Source of the DNA: Serripes groenlandicus
Lineage: Eukaryota; Mollusca; Bivalvia; Cardiida; Cardiidae
Assembly (NCBI GenBank): GCA_031761405.1
Contig: JASEVX010000006.1
Coordinates: forward strand, 33,545,359-33,609,358
DNA length: 64,000 nt
Direction of reading: 5' to 3'
Below are positions 29,201-37,009 of this stretch, one piece after another; within the stretch, counting starts at the first letter, position 1, and each line of letters opens with the position of its first letter. A model generated the notes under the pieces. The model saw only the letters and a list, made by a program, of their open reading frames with translations, searched no databases and was not told the DNA's origin. Position numbers and translations under genes: made by a program.

Positions 29201-32200
29201 TCTGTGAATCATGGGGTATAACATTTTCTATATATTGATGAGTTTTGTATTTGTTACAGATAACAAAAAAAGATGCAAACAATTGAAAGCGACTACAACA
29301 AATGTTGAATAATTTGCAAAAATAGTCAATCGAAAAGGGTTTCAGATTTTCTAAAAGCAAGACCAAATGTATGCATGTTTGACAACTTCGTGAACAAAAC
29401 GTAGATCCTGATTTAACAATAGATGAGACTCGTATTAAAGTGGTGCCTTAGTTTAAATTCCTTGGTCTAATTTATGACCCGAAACTGACTTTCATATTAC
29501 CAGAACGAAACAGTTGAAAATCCTGTTATGTTCAATCCTATGTTGTATTTTGCTGGACCCAAGCGATATGGGCATTCGTGGAAATGAAACTGTTGATCAG
29601 GCTTGATAAATATGCCCTTCCACTAGACGTTTTACTATTTACAGGGCCATATTCGGATTTTTAATTCTTTGTTTATTGCATGTGTCATGATATCTGGCAT
29701 GACCCTCTAAATGCAAATAGTTAATGCCATTTGTTGAAACCATATTTTAGCGAATGGTCGCCCGGACTTAGGTCATGTCGCCACGAAGAAATTGCTTTAT
29801 CTTCATTACAAACAAGACATTCTAACTTGGCTTACTTTCATTTCTGCGAAAGGGAGAGGATGCCCCCAATGTGTAACATACTATGCCCCCTTTACCATCA
29901 ATCATATATTTGTTAAATGTGTAGATTTAACCCCGATTCGCAGCTGAAATATAATGTGTCTTCTCTGGCAGAGCTTTTCGAGTCTGTAAAGGTGGAAACC
30001 ATTTTTGAATTTCTTAAGGAAATTGATATTTTAAAAAAGATTGAAGTGTTATTTTATGACTTTTATAATTAAATGTTGTACCATACTCATTTGAAATTGA
30101 GAATGTGAAACATTTTCTTAATACTTTGTTTTAGGGAAACTTTTGATAACGCATCGACTACAACGAGTTGACTTTTATTTATTAAGAATAGATTCATTGT
30201 ATCTTGTACCCATGTTTAACTTATTTGCATCATTGTTTAAACTTAAATTTCAAAATGATATTTTTTAACATTTAAAGTTGTTAATGTTTTTGCCTAAGCG
30301 CCCAAAATGACATCTGATGTCGAAGGGTTTTAAAACACTATACATTCATTCAATTTTTCATTTTAAAAAAGGATTTGGTATGTCGATTGAGCATGCAATA
30401 AAACATGATAATCAATGCCACCGCTATTTGAAGATTCGCTAGACATATTGACATACGCTAGGGTTGTTTCTGATAGTCGTTTACGATAGTTTATTACAAA
30501 ATACCAACACCATCAAGAGGGATAGTAATTGCAAAGATAAATAAGCACTGATAGGTTTAAAGTTTGATCTTCTGATCAGGTTGATCATTCTTCGATGGTA
30601 AGGTTTGCGTTCGCTTTACGGAGGGGTCAAATGGAGCATTTGATAAAAAATAATCACTGTTATTACAGTATTATAGCACCTGTTTGTCGACAATTTATGT
30701 AGAGTAGGAGCGACATGGGTAACCCAAATGGTGTCGCAGTATATTTATATTTCCGATGACCCTAGCTACCATTAGTTTCATAATTAATCGTAAAAATGTA
30801 AATTAAACAGAATAGTTCAAGACAATTGCTGATGTTTTAATACTGAAAGAAAACTGATGGCCATGGATCTCTAACCTAAGTTATGCAATGAGATTTGGAT
30901 GCCTACCACTATAACTGTTCATACCAACCAACTTATCTAGATGTAATATTGTAGAGGGTCACTAAAGGAACATTTCAGCAAAATTATTTCGAAACTTACT
31001 AGATATTTTTGGAGAAGAGGATTGCTAACTCTTTCAATATAACCACATAAGGCAAAACTGAACCCTTCCCCTCCCCTCCCCTCCCCTGCATTTGTTTGTT
31101 TTAAATTATATTTGTATAGGATTTTTGTATTCAGACAAATTTACGTTACTAATAATCCGTAGGTATGTTTAGACATTGTGACCTAGATAGTCCCTAATGT
31201 TATTTTTTTTTTCTAAAGTGATTCATTGCAAATTATATGTCGTTGTAATTAAGTAGGTATTTGTGGTTAATTGTGGAAAGATGGTCTCATTTCTGATAAG
31301 CATAGGGCGATTTAATTAGTCCGGTAGAAGCAGTGAAACAACATTGATAATTATAGGGTTGCCTTTATAATTTGTTTTGTCGAATTCGGAGATAACAGGC
31401 GCAGCACGTATGCGTTAACCATTTATACAACATAATATAAGTGGTAAACGATGTGCGGGATACGTGGAAACCACAATAGTGAGTTGTTGGCCACGTGGTA
31501 GCTTTAGTAGAAAACAGACTTAATACTTGTCTGGCAATCCAGATTTATATTGAAATACCCAAATCCATCGCTTTGTGCCAAATTCCGTGCTATTACCGAG
31601 TGTTCGACTAATCCCTTAGACAATTACTGGACAATTACTAAAATACAGTCAATATATTTTAATGGAAGATCCCAATCGATACTTACCGCATAATCCAATT
31701 GGAAGTGATGTATAATTGTACTTGTTGTTACTTGCTTGAATAATAACTGTCCATGAAAAGTCCAGGTCATTATCAATGACTTGAATAATATCAGTGTGTA
31801 CACATTTTGCATTTCATTGCAAGTAAAGTTATATCTGGTCAAGTTATAGTAATTGGTAACTATCACACCGCAGTCTGTGTTGCCCGGAGACAAAAGGAAT
31901 ATTGTGTTTTCTCTTGTGGAAAGATGGTCTCATTTCTGATAAGCATAGGGCGATTTAATTAGTCCGGTAGAAGCAGTGAAACAACATTGATAATTATAGG
32001 GTTGCCTTTATAATTTGTTTTGTCGAATTCGGAGATAACAGGCGCAGCACGTATGCGTTAACCATTTATACAACATAATATAAGTGGTAAACGATGTGCG
32101 GGATACGTGGAAACCACAATAGTGAGTTGTTGGCCACGTGGTAGCTTTAGTAGAAAACAGACTTAATACTTGTCTGGCAATCCAGATTTATATTGAAATA

Positions 32201-33616
32201 CCCAAATCCATCGCTTTGTGCCAAATTCCGTGCTATTACCGAGTGTTCGACTAATCCCTTAGACAATTACTGGACAATTACTAAAATACAGTCAATATAT
32301 TTTAATGGAAGATCCCAATCGATACTTACCGCATAATCCAATTGGAAGTGATGTATAATTGTACTTGTTGTTACTTGCTTGAATAATAACTGTCCATGAA
32401 AAGTCCAGGTCATTATCAATGACTTGAATAATATCAGTGTGTACACATTTTGCATTTCATTGCAAGTAAAGTTATATCTGGTCAAGTTATAGTAATTGGT
32501 AACTATCACACCGCAGTCTGTGTTGCCCGGAGACAAAAGGAATATTGTGTTTTCTCTTGCTTCCATGCATCAGATGTAACTGTAACATGGCCGACAATTA
32601 CGAGTTTTGACACAGGCTTTATCAACTTAAAACACATACATGTCAAATCATAAAATAACCTTTTGCAAAAGTTGTCACACTTTTCAATTTTAGGATCTTA
32701 TACTCCGAATTGATATCCTTTTATAATTCTCATCTGTGTTTATCATGAACTAACTCTTGTTCTTTTCTCAACATTGATATTAAGTTTTACCTGAGATATC
32801 TACGTATGGATTTCTAAGTTGTTCCATCATACATTGTACCTAGAGACTTAATTCATGACAAAAACGAAATAATTAAATACGATTGTGGTGTGATTGGTAT
32901 AAGTGGAAAGTCTGCTGCAGTGGGACAACCGATAATATAATATCAAATGAGATATCGGCTTCCACTTATCATAATTAGTATGTGTTCATTTAAACTGCTT
33001 TCAACGCTCAATATACAAAATATAAGCTATACAATAGACGATTCGGTGAAGATATAATGAATTTCCGCCATTGTTGACACCATTTGGGATAAGACCGGAA
33101 GTAGCGCCTCAAAATATGGCAATCCCGATTTATGCTTAAATACCCAAACCCATCGCTTTGTGCCAAATTCCGTGCTATTACCGAGTGATCGACTTATCCC
33201 CTAAACAATAACTGGACAATTACTGAAATACAGTCAATATATTTTAATAGAAGATCCAAATCAATACTTACCGCATAATCTAATTGGAAGTGACGTTGAA
33301 TTGTATTTGTTGTTACTTGTTTGAAAAACAACTATCCATGATAAGCCCAAGTCATTTTCAGTGACTTGAATAATATCCAGTGTGTACACATTTTGAATTG
33401 GATCGCAAGTAAAGTTATATCTGGTCAAGTTATAGTAATTGGTAGCTGTAACACCGCAGTCTGTGTTGCCCGGTGACAAAAGGAATATTGTTTCTTTTAT
33501 ATCAGATCGTTTCCATTGAATAAATACGATTGGGTCAGCAAATACAGCTCGCAGTCGAAAGGGATCTCTGATAGTTGCACATACATCTGTAGTAATACTC
33601 GGTTGACCTACAATAC
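8144..33616 (-). CDS. Ig-superfamily transmembrane receptor with FN3 domain and ITAM-like tail (whole gene span)
   Basis: Fifteen exons give an uninterrupted reading frame of about 1130 residues, lacking only the signal-peptide exon. Domain order is nine Ig/Ig-like domains, one fibronectin III domain, one transmembrane helix (IGGIVGGVSALIIIMVVVVV followed by FIRRR) and a tail of about 75 residues. Every extracellular exon starts and ends in phase 1, the classical one-domain-per-exon design. The tail has YNTL, YYNI, YEDL and YGTL. YEDL and YGTL are separated by nine residues, within the ITAM rule. In known families such receptors act at the cell surface in adhesion or immune recognition and signal through SH2-domain kinases. 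For this gene that is inference. General architecture resembles nephrin/sidekick/roundabout-like or molluscan Ig receptors; I cannot assign an ortholog. Confidence 0.85.
8434..8479 (-). CDS. Ig receptor cytoplasmic exon with YYNI motif
   Basis: A 46-base exon with acceptor TTTTTCAG and donor GTATGT. It reads GQVHSDPNTYYNID. Phase 1 in and phase 2 out fit both neighbours, and other frames do not join. Confidence 0.75.
8827..8873 (-). CDS. Ig receptor cytoplasmic exon with YNTL motif
   Basis: A 47-base exon with acceptor CCCGTCAG and donor GTAAGT. It reads YMSSVNDNAYNTLHT. Only the phase-2-in frame is open; the other two hit stops. This is what revealed the microexon at 10783. Confidence 0.75.
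9140..9880 (-). repeat. Bivalve interspersed repeat, several diverged units, in a receptor intron
   Basis: Units of roughly 200-230 bases recur here, each with a word like CCAGGGGGCAGGG, a run mentioning TATGGC, and AATCCTTCTCC-like text. The same words occur in the opposite orientation at 21.8-22.6 kb (GCCCCCTGGCGG, ATCAACATGGCTTGAAGGAA) and in part at 30.9 and 36.8 kb. No coding content is seen. Confidence 0.65.
9926..10675. repeat. Three tandem copies of a 250-base unit
   Basis: The unit starting GGTTGTATTAGCTATTTAAT repeats at 9926, 10176 and 10426 with only a few substitutions between copies (for example TTTTC versus TTATC near 10016 and 10267). The array sits in the intron just downstream of the 31-base microexon. 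The near-identity implies recent expansion. Confidence 0.95.
10783..10813 (-). CDS. Ig receptor 31-base juxtamembrane microexon
   Basis: The transmembrane exon leaves one base and the next tail exon needs two, so a bridging exon is required. This segment (acceptor TTGACAG, donor GTAAAG) reads EHGYETPQS and has exactly that phase: two bases, nine codons, two bases. It adds another tyrosine. Confidence 0.65.
11488..11622 (-). CDS. Ig receptor transmembrane exon
   Basis: A 135-base exon with acceptor TTTGTAACAG and donor GTAATA. It encodes a short stalk (TDVLTPSDSASAA), a hydrophobic helix of about 22 residues rich in Ile and Val, and a basic stop-transfer FIRRRKGGKDS. This orients the Ig domains outside the cell. 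Confidence 0.85.
12492..12776 (-). CDS. Ig receptor fibronectin III exon
   Basis: A 285-base exon in phase 1-1 encoding a typical FN3 domain. It starts PQRPTQFTYVEARLTET, has the TAYFEWTPGFNGG tryptophan strand, LTELIPNTLYYVKIYANNEV with the conserved Leu and Tyr, and ends NITTKEG. The acceptor is ATTTCCAG. The donor that keeps phase is a weak GTTCGT, so the 3' boundary is less certain than the domain. Confidence 0.85.
13921..14456. mobile_element. MITE-like element with about 35-base inverted ends
   Basis: The left end (TAAAGGATGTACTGAACTGA, then GAAGTGGAT) is mirrored at the right end (ATCCACTTTTCACTTCAGTA followed by CATCCTTA). A-rich and T-rich inner flanks are also mirrored (AATGTTACATTG versus CAATGTTACA). 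There is no coding capacity. It lies in an intron of the Ig receptor. The superfamily is not clear from the ends. Confidence 0.7.
15643..15957 (-). CDS. Ig receptor exon: Ig-like domain lacking the cysteine pair
   Basis: A 315-base phase 1-1 exon with acceptor ATTACAG and donor GTAAGA. It has Ig landmarks, ETVTLNMTVIAYPIPSPG, FTWVKING and TDLGQYKLTI, but the usual B- and F-strand cysteines are replaced. Several N-x-T sequons are present. A decayed copy of its 3' end with another donor lies at 15566-15598. Confidence 0.75.
16118..16315 (+). mobile_element. Truncated MetaSINE-type SINE
   Basis: It lacks the tRNA head. It has the shared core words CAATCGTCATTCGTCTTCCA, CCAGTTGCTTGG, GTACTGGTGTGCGAAAACCA and the tail GAACTGGCCGACGTAATATG, followed by GCCGTTAAACCACAATCA. 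These words recur in the copies at 24.5, 39.8, 44.7 and 50.4 kb. Confidence 0.75.
16474..16767 (-). CDS. Ig receptor exon: Ig domain
   Basis: A 294-base phase 1-1 exon with acceptor TTTTTCCAG and donor GTAAGG. It reads VALLCNVDSNPAS for the B strand and TASCYDTGVYVCNGHNT for the F strand, so the cysteine pair is present (VALLC and VYVC). The last base completes a TGC codon with the next exon. Confidence 0.85.
17490..17900 (+). repeat. Segment related to 33830-37010, holding an empty Harbinger site
   Basis: From CGATGATAATGTTAATGTCA onward this intron sequence tracks 33840-34018 and then 36781-37000. The join CCTTAATCGATCACCTG at about 17682 matches the two flanks of the Harbinger element. 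It may be a local duplication or two copies of one long repeat family. Confidence 0.7.
18104..18397 (-). CDS. Ig receptor exon: Ig-like domain
   Basis: A 294-base phase 1-1 exon with acceptor CTTTTCAG and donor GTAAGT. It encodes SVLEGNIFNLSAPV, the tryptophan strand ETLKWFYS, and SRISAGFYTIEATN, an F-strand pattern without its cysteine. Like the 15643 exon, it appears to lack the canonical disulfide. Sequons at NTT, NDS and NQT are visible. Confidence 0.8.
18880..18924 (-). CDS. Possible 45-base cassette exon of the Ig receptor
   Basis: The segment ends in a strong GTGAGTG donor and starts after TTCGCAG, though the pyrimidine tract is weak. Its length is a multiple of three. In phase 1 it is open (TQSTWTSWQQENM), so it could be included or skipped without breaking the frame. 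No homology supports it. Confidence 0.25.
19400..19738 (-). CDS. Ig receptor exon: Ig domain with extra cysteines
   Basis: A 339-base phase 1-1 exon with acceptor ATTACAG and donor GTAAGT. The B strand reads NSYFSITCDNSNSRP, the tryptophan strand KYHWIGQF, and the F strand GTSYYECTCIVQNT. An additional cysteine (NTCGDHTTENGT) lies in a longer loop. The start KTNPELKYTYVSG continues from the preceding domain. Confidence 0.85.
20140..20192. repeat. Short direct repeat
   Basis: ATCAGGGATGCCCGATACCA occurs twice in tandem, inside a receptor intron. Confidence 0.7.
21029..21319 (-). CDS. Ig receptor exon: Ig domain
   Basis: A 291-base phase 1-1 exon with no internal methionine start, so it is easily missed. 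The acceptor is TTTTAACAG and the donor GTAAGT. It encodes GDNPTLTCSADGDPEPSYTW and later HDNMVYNCTASSF. Cysteine, tryptophan and YxC are all in place, a canonical I-set-like domain. Confidence 0.85.
21800..22580 (+). repeat. Bivalve interspersed repeat in a receptor intron
   Basis: It starts near GATGGCCCTGGATCGCTCAC. It has two internal copies of GCCCCCTGGCGG/ATCAACATGGCTTGAAGGAA text, and ends with CGGACGAAAGGGCGATCACA and a GACATGAGAGCTAAAA stretch. The same end words are at 40.17-40.23 kb. Confidence 0.7.
23958..24230 (-). CDS. Ig receptor exon: Ig domain
   Basis: A 273-base phase 1-1 exon with acceptor ATTTAG and a strong GTGAGT donor. It encodes NSTDVTLHCLSSSKPPPEYT, then WLYRDN, and later NTSVKCSVSNT. 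The Cys-Trp-Cys pattern of an I-set domain is intact. Confidence 0.85.
24487..24775 (+). mobile_element. Full-length tRNA-derived MetaSINE-type SINE
   Basis: The head looks like a tRNA gene, with an A box in GGGTAGCTCAATTGGTAGCG and a B box in GGGTTCGATACCC. The core and tail follow (GTACTGGTGTGGGAAAGCCA, GACCGCCGTGATATGACC, GCGGCGTTAAACTCCAAAC), ending in AAAC/AATC repeats. It sits in a receptor intron. A true tRNA gene is rejected because the 3' acceptor stem does not close and the SINE body follows. Confidence 0.85.
25047..25331 (-). CDS. Ig receptor exon: Ig domain
   Basis: A 285-base phase 1-1 exon with acceptor TTTACAG and donor GTAAGT. It has ENSTLNFTCVINGGNPRPIL followed by TWICNGG, and DGPCTCISYHH for the F strand. 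Domain cysteines and tryptophan are present. Confidence 0.85.
25908..25928. repeat. Poly-G run
   Basis: About 20 G residues in a row in an intron. Such runs can form quadruplexes and are error-prone in assembly. Confidence 0.9.
26231..26563 (-). CDS. Ig receptor exon: Ig domain
   Basis: A 333-base phase 1-1 exon with acceptor TTCTTTTTCAG and donor GTAAGT. It encodes VTEGVSESFVCETSASMPKA, then NVTWYKKGSSSDEE, and QNYIIYCKANNSDARP. This is a canonical Ig fold with a longer central loop, the second domain from the N terminus. Confidence 0.85.
26655..27556 (+). mobile_element. Tc1/mariner-like deletion derivative with intact inverted repeats
   Basis: The left end (TATACACTTCGACGAATTTC, then TAATTGGCCACC) is mirrored at 27525-27556 (GGTGGCCAATTAGAAATTCG, then CTGAAGTGTATA), giving about 30-base terminal inverted repeats next to TA dinucleotides. 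Inside, near 26950-27010, RAQAFGMIRAGTPIRQV resembles the N-terminal helix-turn-helix of Tc1 transposases. At 27090-27324 comes DLNPIEHVWDLVKRKV, the last catalytic block, then SMMTRCLAVIAVACGHTKY. The central catalytic region is missing, so it is a non-autonomous copy. It lies in the receptor's first large intron. Confidence 0.85.
28064..28226. mobile_element. Foldback (hairpin) MITE of about 163 bases
   Basis: GGAATATTACGTTGCGGG at the left matches CCCGCAACGTAATATTCC at the right. The two arms of about 75 bases pair almost throughout around a short loop (CTCGACCTTCGGTC), sharing GCGATAAA, GTATTGCA, TAGCGTGG and ATATCTTAC. Transcribed, it would form a long hairpin. Confidence 0.9.
28277..28870 (-). 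mobile_element. LINE reverse-transcriptase fragment
   Basis: On the minus strand it encodes SNAQFGFKTDCRTTDVVFIL and LYCAFVDFKKAF, the template-binding and first catalytic blocks of a non-LTR reverse transcriptase (DF with a degraded KAFD). Upstream (28870-28590) stops interrupt NNYRGITLLS-like text. It is a pseudogene fragment lying head to head with the plus-strand LINE that follows. Confidence 0.75.
28880..30355 (+). mobile_element. Jockey-like LINE 3' portion with RNase H-like part and tail
   Basis: Plus-strand text EHVVSVFFDFESAYGTT is the first reverse-transcriptase motif (DFExAYDTTW type). It is followed by DRQFKVRVGDTFSDPYVQEI and FKFLGLIYDPKLTF-like text at 29450. Near 29550-29600, SDMGIRGNETVDQA resembles the LINE RNase H block. 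Several stops interrupt. The copy appears to end in repeated CATTCATTCA near 30345. The family assignment is tentative. Confidence 0.7.
30850..31085 (+). repeat. Partial copy of the bivalve interspersed repeat
   Basis: GATGGCCATGGATCTCTAAC, AGGGTCACTAAAGGAACATT, GGAGAAGAGGATT and ACATAAGGCAAAACTGAACC match words of the 21.8 kb copy. It ends in a short CCCCTCCCCT run. Confidence 0.6.
31274..32559. repeat. Perfect-looking 643-base tandem duplication carrying an Ig pseudo-exon
   Basis: Bases 31274-31916 and 31917-32559 appear identical when read side by side. The junction shares a short CTTG/TTG word, as in microhomology-mediated duplication. Each copy holds the 3' part and downstream flank of the first Ig exon. 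Confidence 0.9.
31686..31912 (-). pseudogene. Decayed copy of the first Ig exon (copy 1)
   Basis: It reads LLSPGNTDCGVIVTNYYNLT, then RYNFTC, like the intact exon at 33272-33616, and keeps a GTAAGT donor. One C is missing near 31793 relative to the intact exon (ATATCAGTG versus ATATCCAGTG), which shifts the frame. The 5' part of the domain is absent. Confidence 0.8.
32329..32570 (-). pseudogene. Decayed copy of the first Ig exon (copy 2)
   Basis: Identical to copy 1 over the shared 643-base unit, with the same one-base loss. It then extends a few codons upstream before similarity to the intact exon fades. Confidence 0.8.
33272..33616 (-). CDS. Ig receptor exon: most N-terminal Ig domain found
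   Basis: A 345-base phase 1-1 exon with acceptor TTTTACAG and donor GTAAGT. It encodes VGQPSITTDVCATIRDPFRL, VFIQWKRSDIKET, NTDCGVTATNYY, YNFTC and a C-terminal LPIRLC, a cysteine-rich V-like Ig domain. A start at 33737 (MALLTLLC) lies only 120 bases upstream behind a TATAAATA at 33761-33768. It would need a short exon with a non-consensus donor, so I did not accept it as the signal exon. Confidence 0.85.
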
Positions 33617-34040
33617 CTGTAAAAGATACAATTGATAACACATTCCTGGAGATAATAATGTAAGAATTCGACTTGAAATCCGATTTATAAATTCGATATT
33701 TTCGATGACTAACACAAAGCAATGTTAGAAGTGCCATTCGTCTTCAAACAATGGATACTGTATTTATAGGTACTACCTATACGAAAATACGTAAAATGAC
33801 AATGATAGTTAACACAAATTAAAGAGTATTTGAGTAATTGATTATACGATGATAATGTTAATGTCATGTTTTTTGCATGATCACTAAATGTTCGGAATTT
33901 GATTGCTTTCGTCTAATATTACGAACGGAAAAACAAAATAAAGTAAACCCTTTCAGAAAATCAAGGAATACATTGTTAAAAAACGAGGTTTACACATGAG
34001 GGTCTAGATATTCCTTAATGCCTCGGTCAAACATTCACGG

Positions 34041-34400
34041 ATCATCTTGCCGGATCCACTACGGATGGAAACTCACGGATGACCCCGGAAAAGACTATAT
34101 CCGTGGTCCGCTACGGATGCACCACGGTTTTACTACGGGTTTTGACGGATCAACTAAGGATAATGCAGAAAATGGGCTAGTTGACAACGGGGAGTGATAC
34201 AGATTGCTACGGTTCGATACGGTTCGGTACGGTTCGGTACGGTTTAGTACGGAATGACACGTGTCACGGCGTATGCACTGCGGATTAACAACGGTTCGCT
34301 ACGATTTTAATACGGGTTAGCACGAATTAGAACGGTCTGGCACGCATAAGTACGGATTCTCACGGAGCGCCACGCACCTCCACGGACCTGCCACGATAAG
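34041..34400. repeat. Subterminal ACGG array, left end of the Harbinger element
   Basis: More than twenty TACGG/CACGG words occur, spaced mostly 8-14 bases, including TACGGTTCGGTACGGTTCGG. In related transposons such subterminal repeats bind transposase. Confidence 0.85.
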
Positions 34401-34859
34401 CAATCCGTATACATAAACTCCCGCGCTCGCGTGTTCATTCCACAACTTCAGGCCTAAGGACACCCGGCCGAGGATCGAACCCGAAACATCCACTGAGCAA
34501 TAAAAGTCGAAACAATTATCGTTGAAAAATATTGAAGTTGAACTATAATGTTGAAGTGAAATAAAATATTCTTAATTTTGAAATATACATGTACTTTATT
34601 TCACTTCAATTTTAAGAGTTCAACTTTAATCTTTTTCATCTATTTTTTCCAATTGTTATTGTTCAAGTATATTATGTTTCAAATTCATCAAGTGAGAAAT
34701 AAAGACAGAAATAAAAGGTTGATATTAACATTTGTGAATGATGTTGGTGTATGTGTTTTATGTAAGTACAAATAAAAACATATTCCAAAGTCCAATAATT
34801 TTAATAAAACATGATCTGTAAATATCCAACACAATTCGACCGTTCTGAAGTATAATCTT

Positions 34860-36146
34860 TTATACCATCCTATTCTGCCATGGCACCGCCCCGACAGGTG
34901 AATTGACGTAGTGTTTTAGGTACAGCCTCTGCTGCTTCGCTTCCAAAGTGTCTTAGTTGTCACCCCTTGTGTTCTGCACATCGTCCATGTTAACACCACT
35001 CTCCAGGCTCCGGGGATGAGGTTGTGGTTAACATCCTTTTGATCCATGAGAGGGTTCTCTTCACCAGGATATCTGACCCTCATGATGTTGTGAGGCACAC
35101 ACATGCAAAGACTGTGGCATGTACTGTATCAGGGTCCTGCAACATGACGGAGAGCAAACACCGGAATCTGTTTGCAAGGATACCAAATGCATTTTTCACA
35201 ACTCGTCTGGCCCTTGAGAGGCGGTAGTTGAAGATCCTTTCGTCATTGGCAAGACCCCGTTTGGAGTAGGGCTTCATGAGGCAGGTGTTCGTGCTAAATG
35301 CATCGTCTGCAATGATATAGTAAGACATCGGTCTGTCATCACCGGGAAGGGGGGCTGCTGGTGGGATGCCGATTACACCTCTTTCAATGGCGTTTTTCAG
35401 CTCAAACTGGTTCCAAATCTGAGCGTCGGAGCAACCACCTTGTGCACCAATATTCACCCACCGGAACTTGTAATCGGTGTCGACTAGGGCCATCAGAACT
35501 ATTAAGGGATATCCTTTAGAGTTGTAGTATAGGGAGCCACCGTTCTTAGGACACCGTATGTCAACATGTTTGCCATCTAGATCACCGAGAACATGTGGGA
35601 ACTGCCATTTTGCAGAAAACTGGTCGGCTATTGTCTACCACTGTTCAGGCTCAATAGGAGTGTCGATAACAACTCCAGCTTATGCTACAATTATGGTCTC
35701 GCATACGTCCCTAACAATACCAGAGATGGTATTTTGCGCCACCCTGAAGCCATACATCAAGACCCGGTAGCTGTCCCCCCGTAGCCAGGTATCGCAGGGT
35801 GACTGCTAGCCTCACTCCAGGTTCGATGGACTGTCTGTACCAGGTAATGTTCTTCATAATCATGCGACCCGCTACTTGTAACAGTTCTTGGAACGTCTGT
35901 AGGTCTATTCTCAGAAAGTTCTTGAAAGCAGCTGGATTTTCCACACTCAGTTCAGCCATGAGTGCTTCATACTGGCCGTGAATGGGTCGTCGGAGGAGCC
36001 AGTCCGTCCTTGGTCCACCATCTCTTTTGTCTCCGGTCACCTCTCAGTCTGTCCTCAAGCAGCTCCACCATGGCCCTGGCATTTTGTACCATATCAATGT
36101 CCAGGTCCAACAAGTTAAGTGCCAGCCTCAGTTGTTGGTTGTTCAT
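34860..36146 (-). pseudogene. HARBI1-like: HARBI1-like DDE transposase, decayed
   Basis: The start MNNQQLRLALNLLDLDID at 36146 leads, after a frameshift near 36030, into QYEALMAELSVENPAAFKNF and GVRLAVTLRYLATGGQ. A second frameshift near 35765 is followed by two in-frame stops (near 35675 and 35637). Then come DLDGKHVDIRCP with the first catalytic Asp, DTDYKFRWVNIGAQGGCSDA with the second, and IADDAF. The C-terminal part shifts frame again near 35100 (HNIMRVRYPGEENPL) and ends at 34860. The family cleaves and integrates DNA in the nucleus. This copy cannot make an intact enzyme. Confidence 0.9.
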
Positions 36147-36239
36147 GTTGGTTGTTGTTAGACGTAGACTTCTTGGATGAAACAGATATGAAGTAGGGCC
36201 CTATAAACTGAAAGTATTTATACAGAAGTCTGGTGACAG

Positions 36240-36740
36240 AACGCGGGTGACACCTAGATGATATAATCCGTAATAAACTGTAGTGGACCGTAGTAAGCCG
36301 TATTATATCGTGATGTCACGTAGTAACCCGTAGGAATCCTTGAGAAACCTTGGTAATTCCTACCTATCCCTAACAGAACGTAGTGCGATCGTGCTGATCC
36401 GTGACAAATCCGTAACAAACCGTATTGTATCCTTGGCTAATCCGTGGTGTAACCGTACAAGTACGTAGTTCACCTTAACTAACCGTACCGATCCTTGGCG
36501 ACTACCGTCCGGGGATGTACTACGAATAAGTACGGTTTATTACGGAATACAACGGATAAGTACGTTATAATACGGATCAGTAAGGATGTACTACGGTTGT
36601 CTGATCCGTGGGGAATTTTTGAACATGCTCAAAAATTGTCACGGATATACAACTACTAATACGGTTGACCCAGGATACAATACGGACAACTACGGACCAC
36701 TACAGATTGCCACGAATGATTCCGGATCGTATCCGTGGCT
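36240..36740. repeat. Subterminal ACGG/CCGT array, right end of the Harbinger element
   Basis: CCGTA words dominate 36260-36500 and TACGG words dominate 36500-36720. The right array therefore changes orientation partway, unlike a simple mirror of the left array. Confidence 0.8.
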
Positions 36741-37009
36741 AATCCGGCGTCCGACCTGTAAATGTGTGACCGGGACATAATGGATCACCTGAAGTATGGT
36801 AAAGACGCAAATGTATAACGTATATAACCGATATAATAGGGTGAAATGTGTTCATTTCAGCTATTTGTTATGCCACCTGGCGACTACCTTTTCAACCAGT
36901 CAATATGCCTAGAACAAATTAGGTAATGGGTCACATTTCTGCTTAACCCTTTCCCTTATGGAAACGGTTTCTGGCGCCTTTGGAGCAGACGACGTAGGAA
37001 AAGATCGTC

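Larger units (their letters stand above)
34019..36777 (-). mobile_element. PIF/Harbinger transposon, complete ends, broken transposase
   Basis: The ends are inverted copies: TGCCTCGGTCAAACATTCAC at the left, and at the right the complement of TGTCCCGGTCACACATTTAC. TAA flanks both sides (34016-34018 and 36778-36780), the TWA target site of this superfamily. The interior holds a HARBI1-like gene. About 400 bases inside each end are packed with ACGG or CCGT words. A second (Myb/SANT-like) gene typical of Harbinger was not seen, so the copy is probably non-autonomous even apart from its mutations. Confidence 0.92.

Noticed and set aside
33646..33737. MALLTLLC start as the receptor signal peptide
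   Set aside because: The hydrophobic stretch is too short. A non-consensus donor would be needed, and the TATA box is only about 25-30 bases before the ATG.
35558..36180. Plus-strand ORFs inside the Harbinger element
   Set aside because: They are antisense to the HARBI1-like transposase frame, which carries recognisable catalytic motifs.
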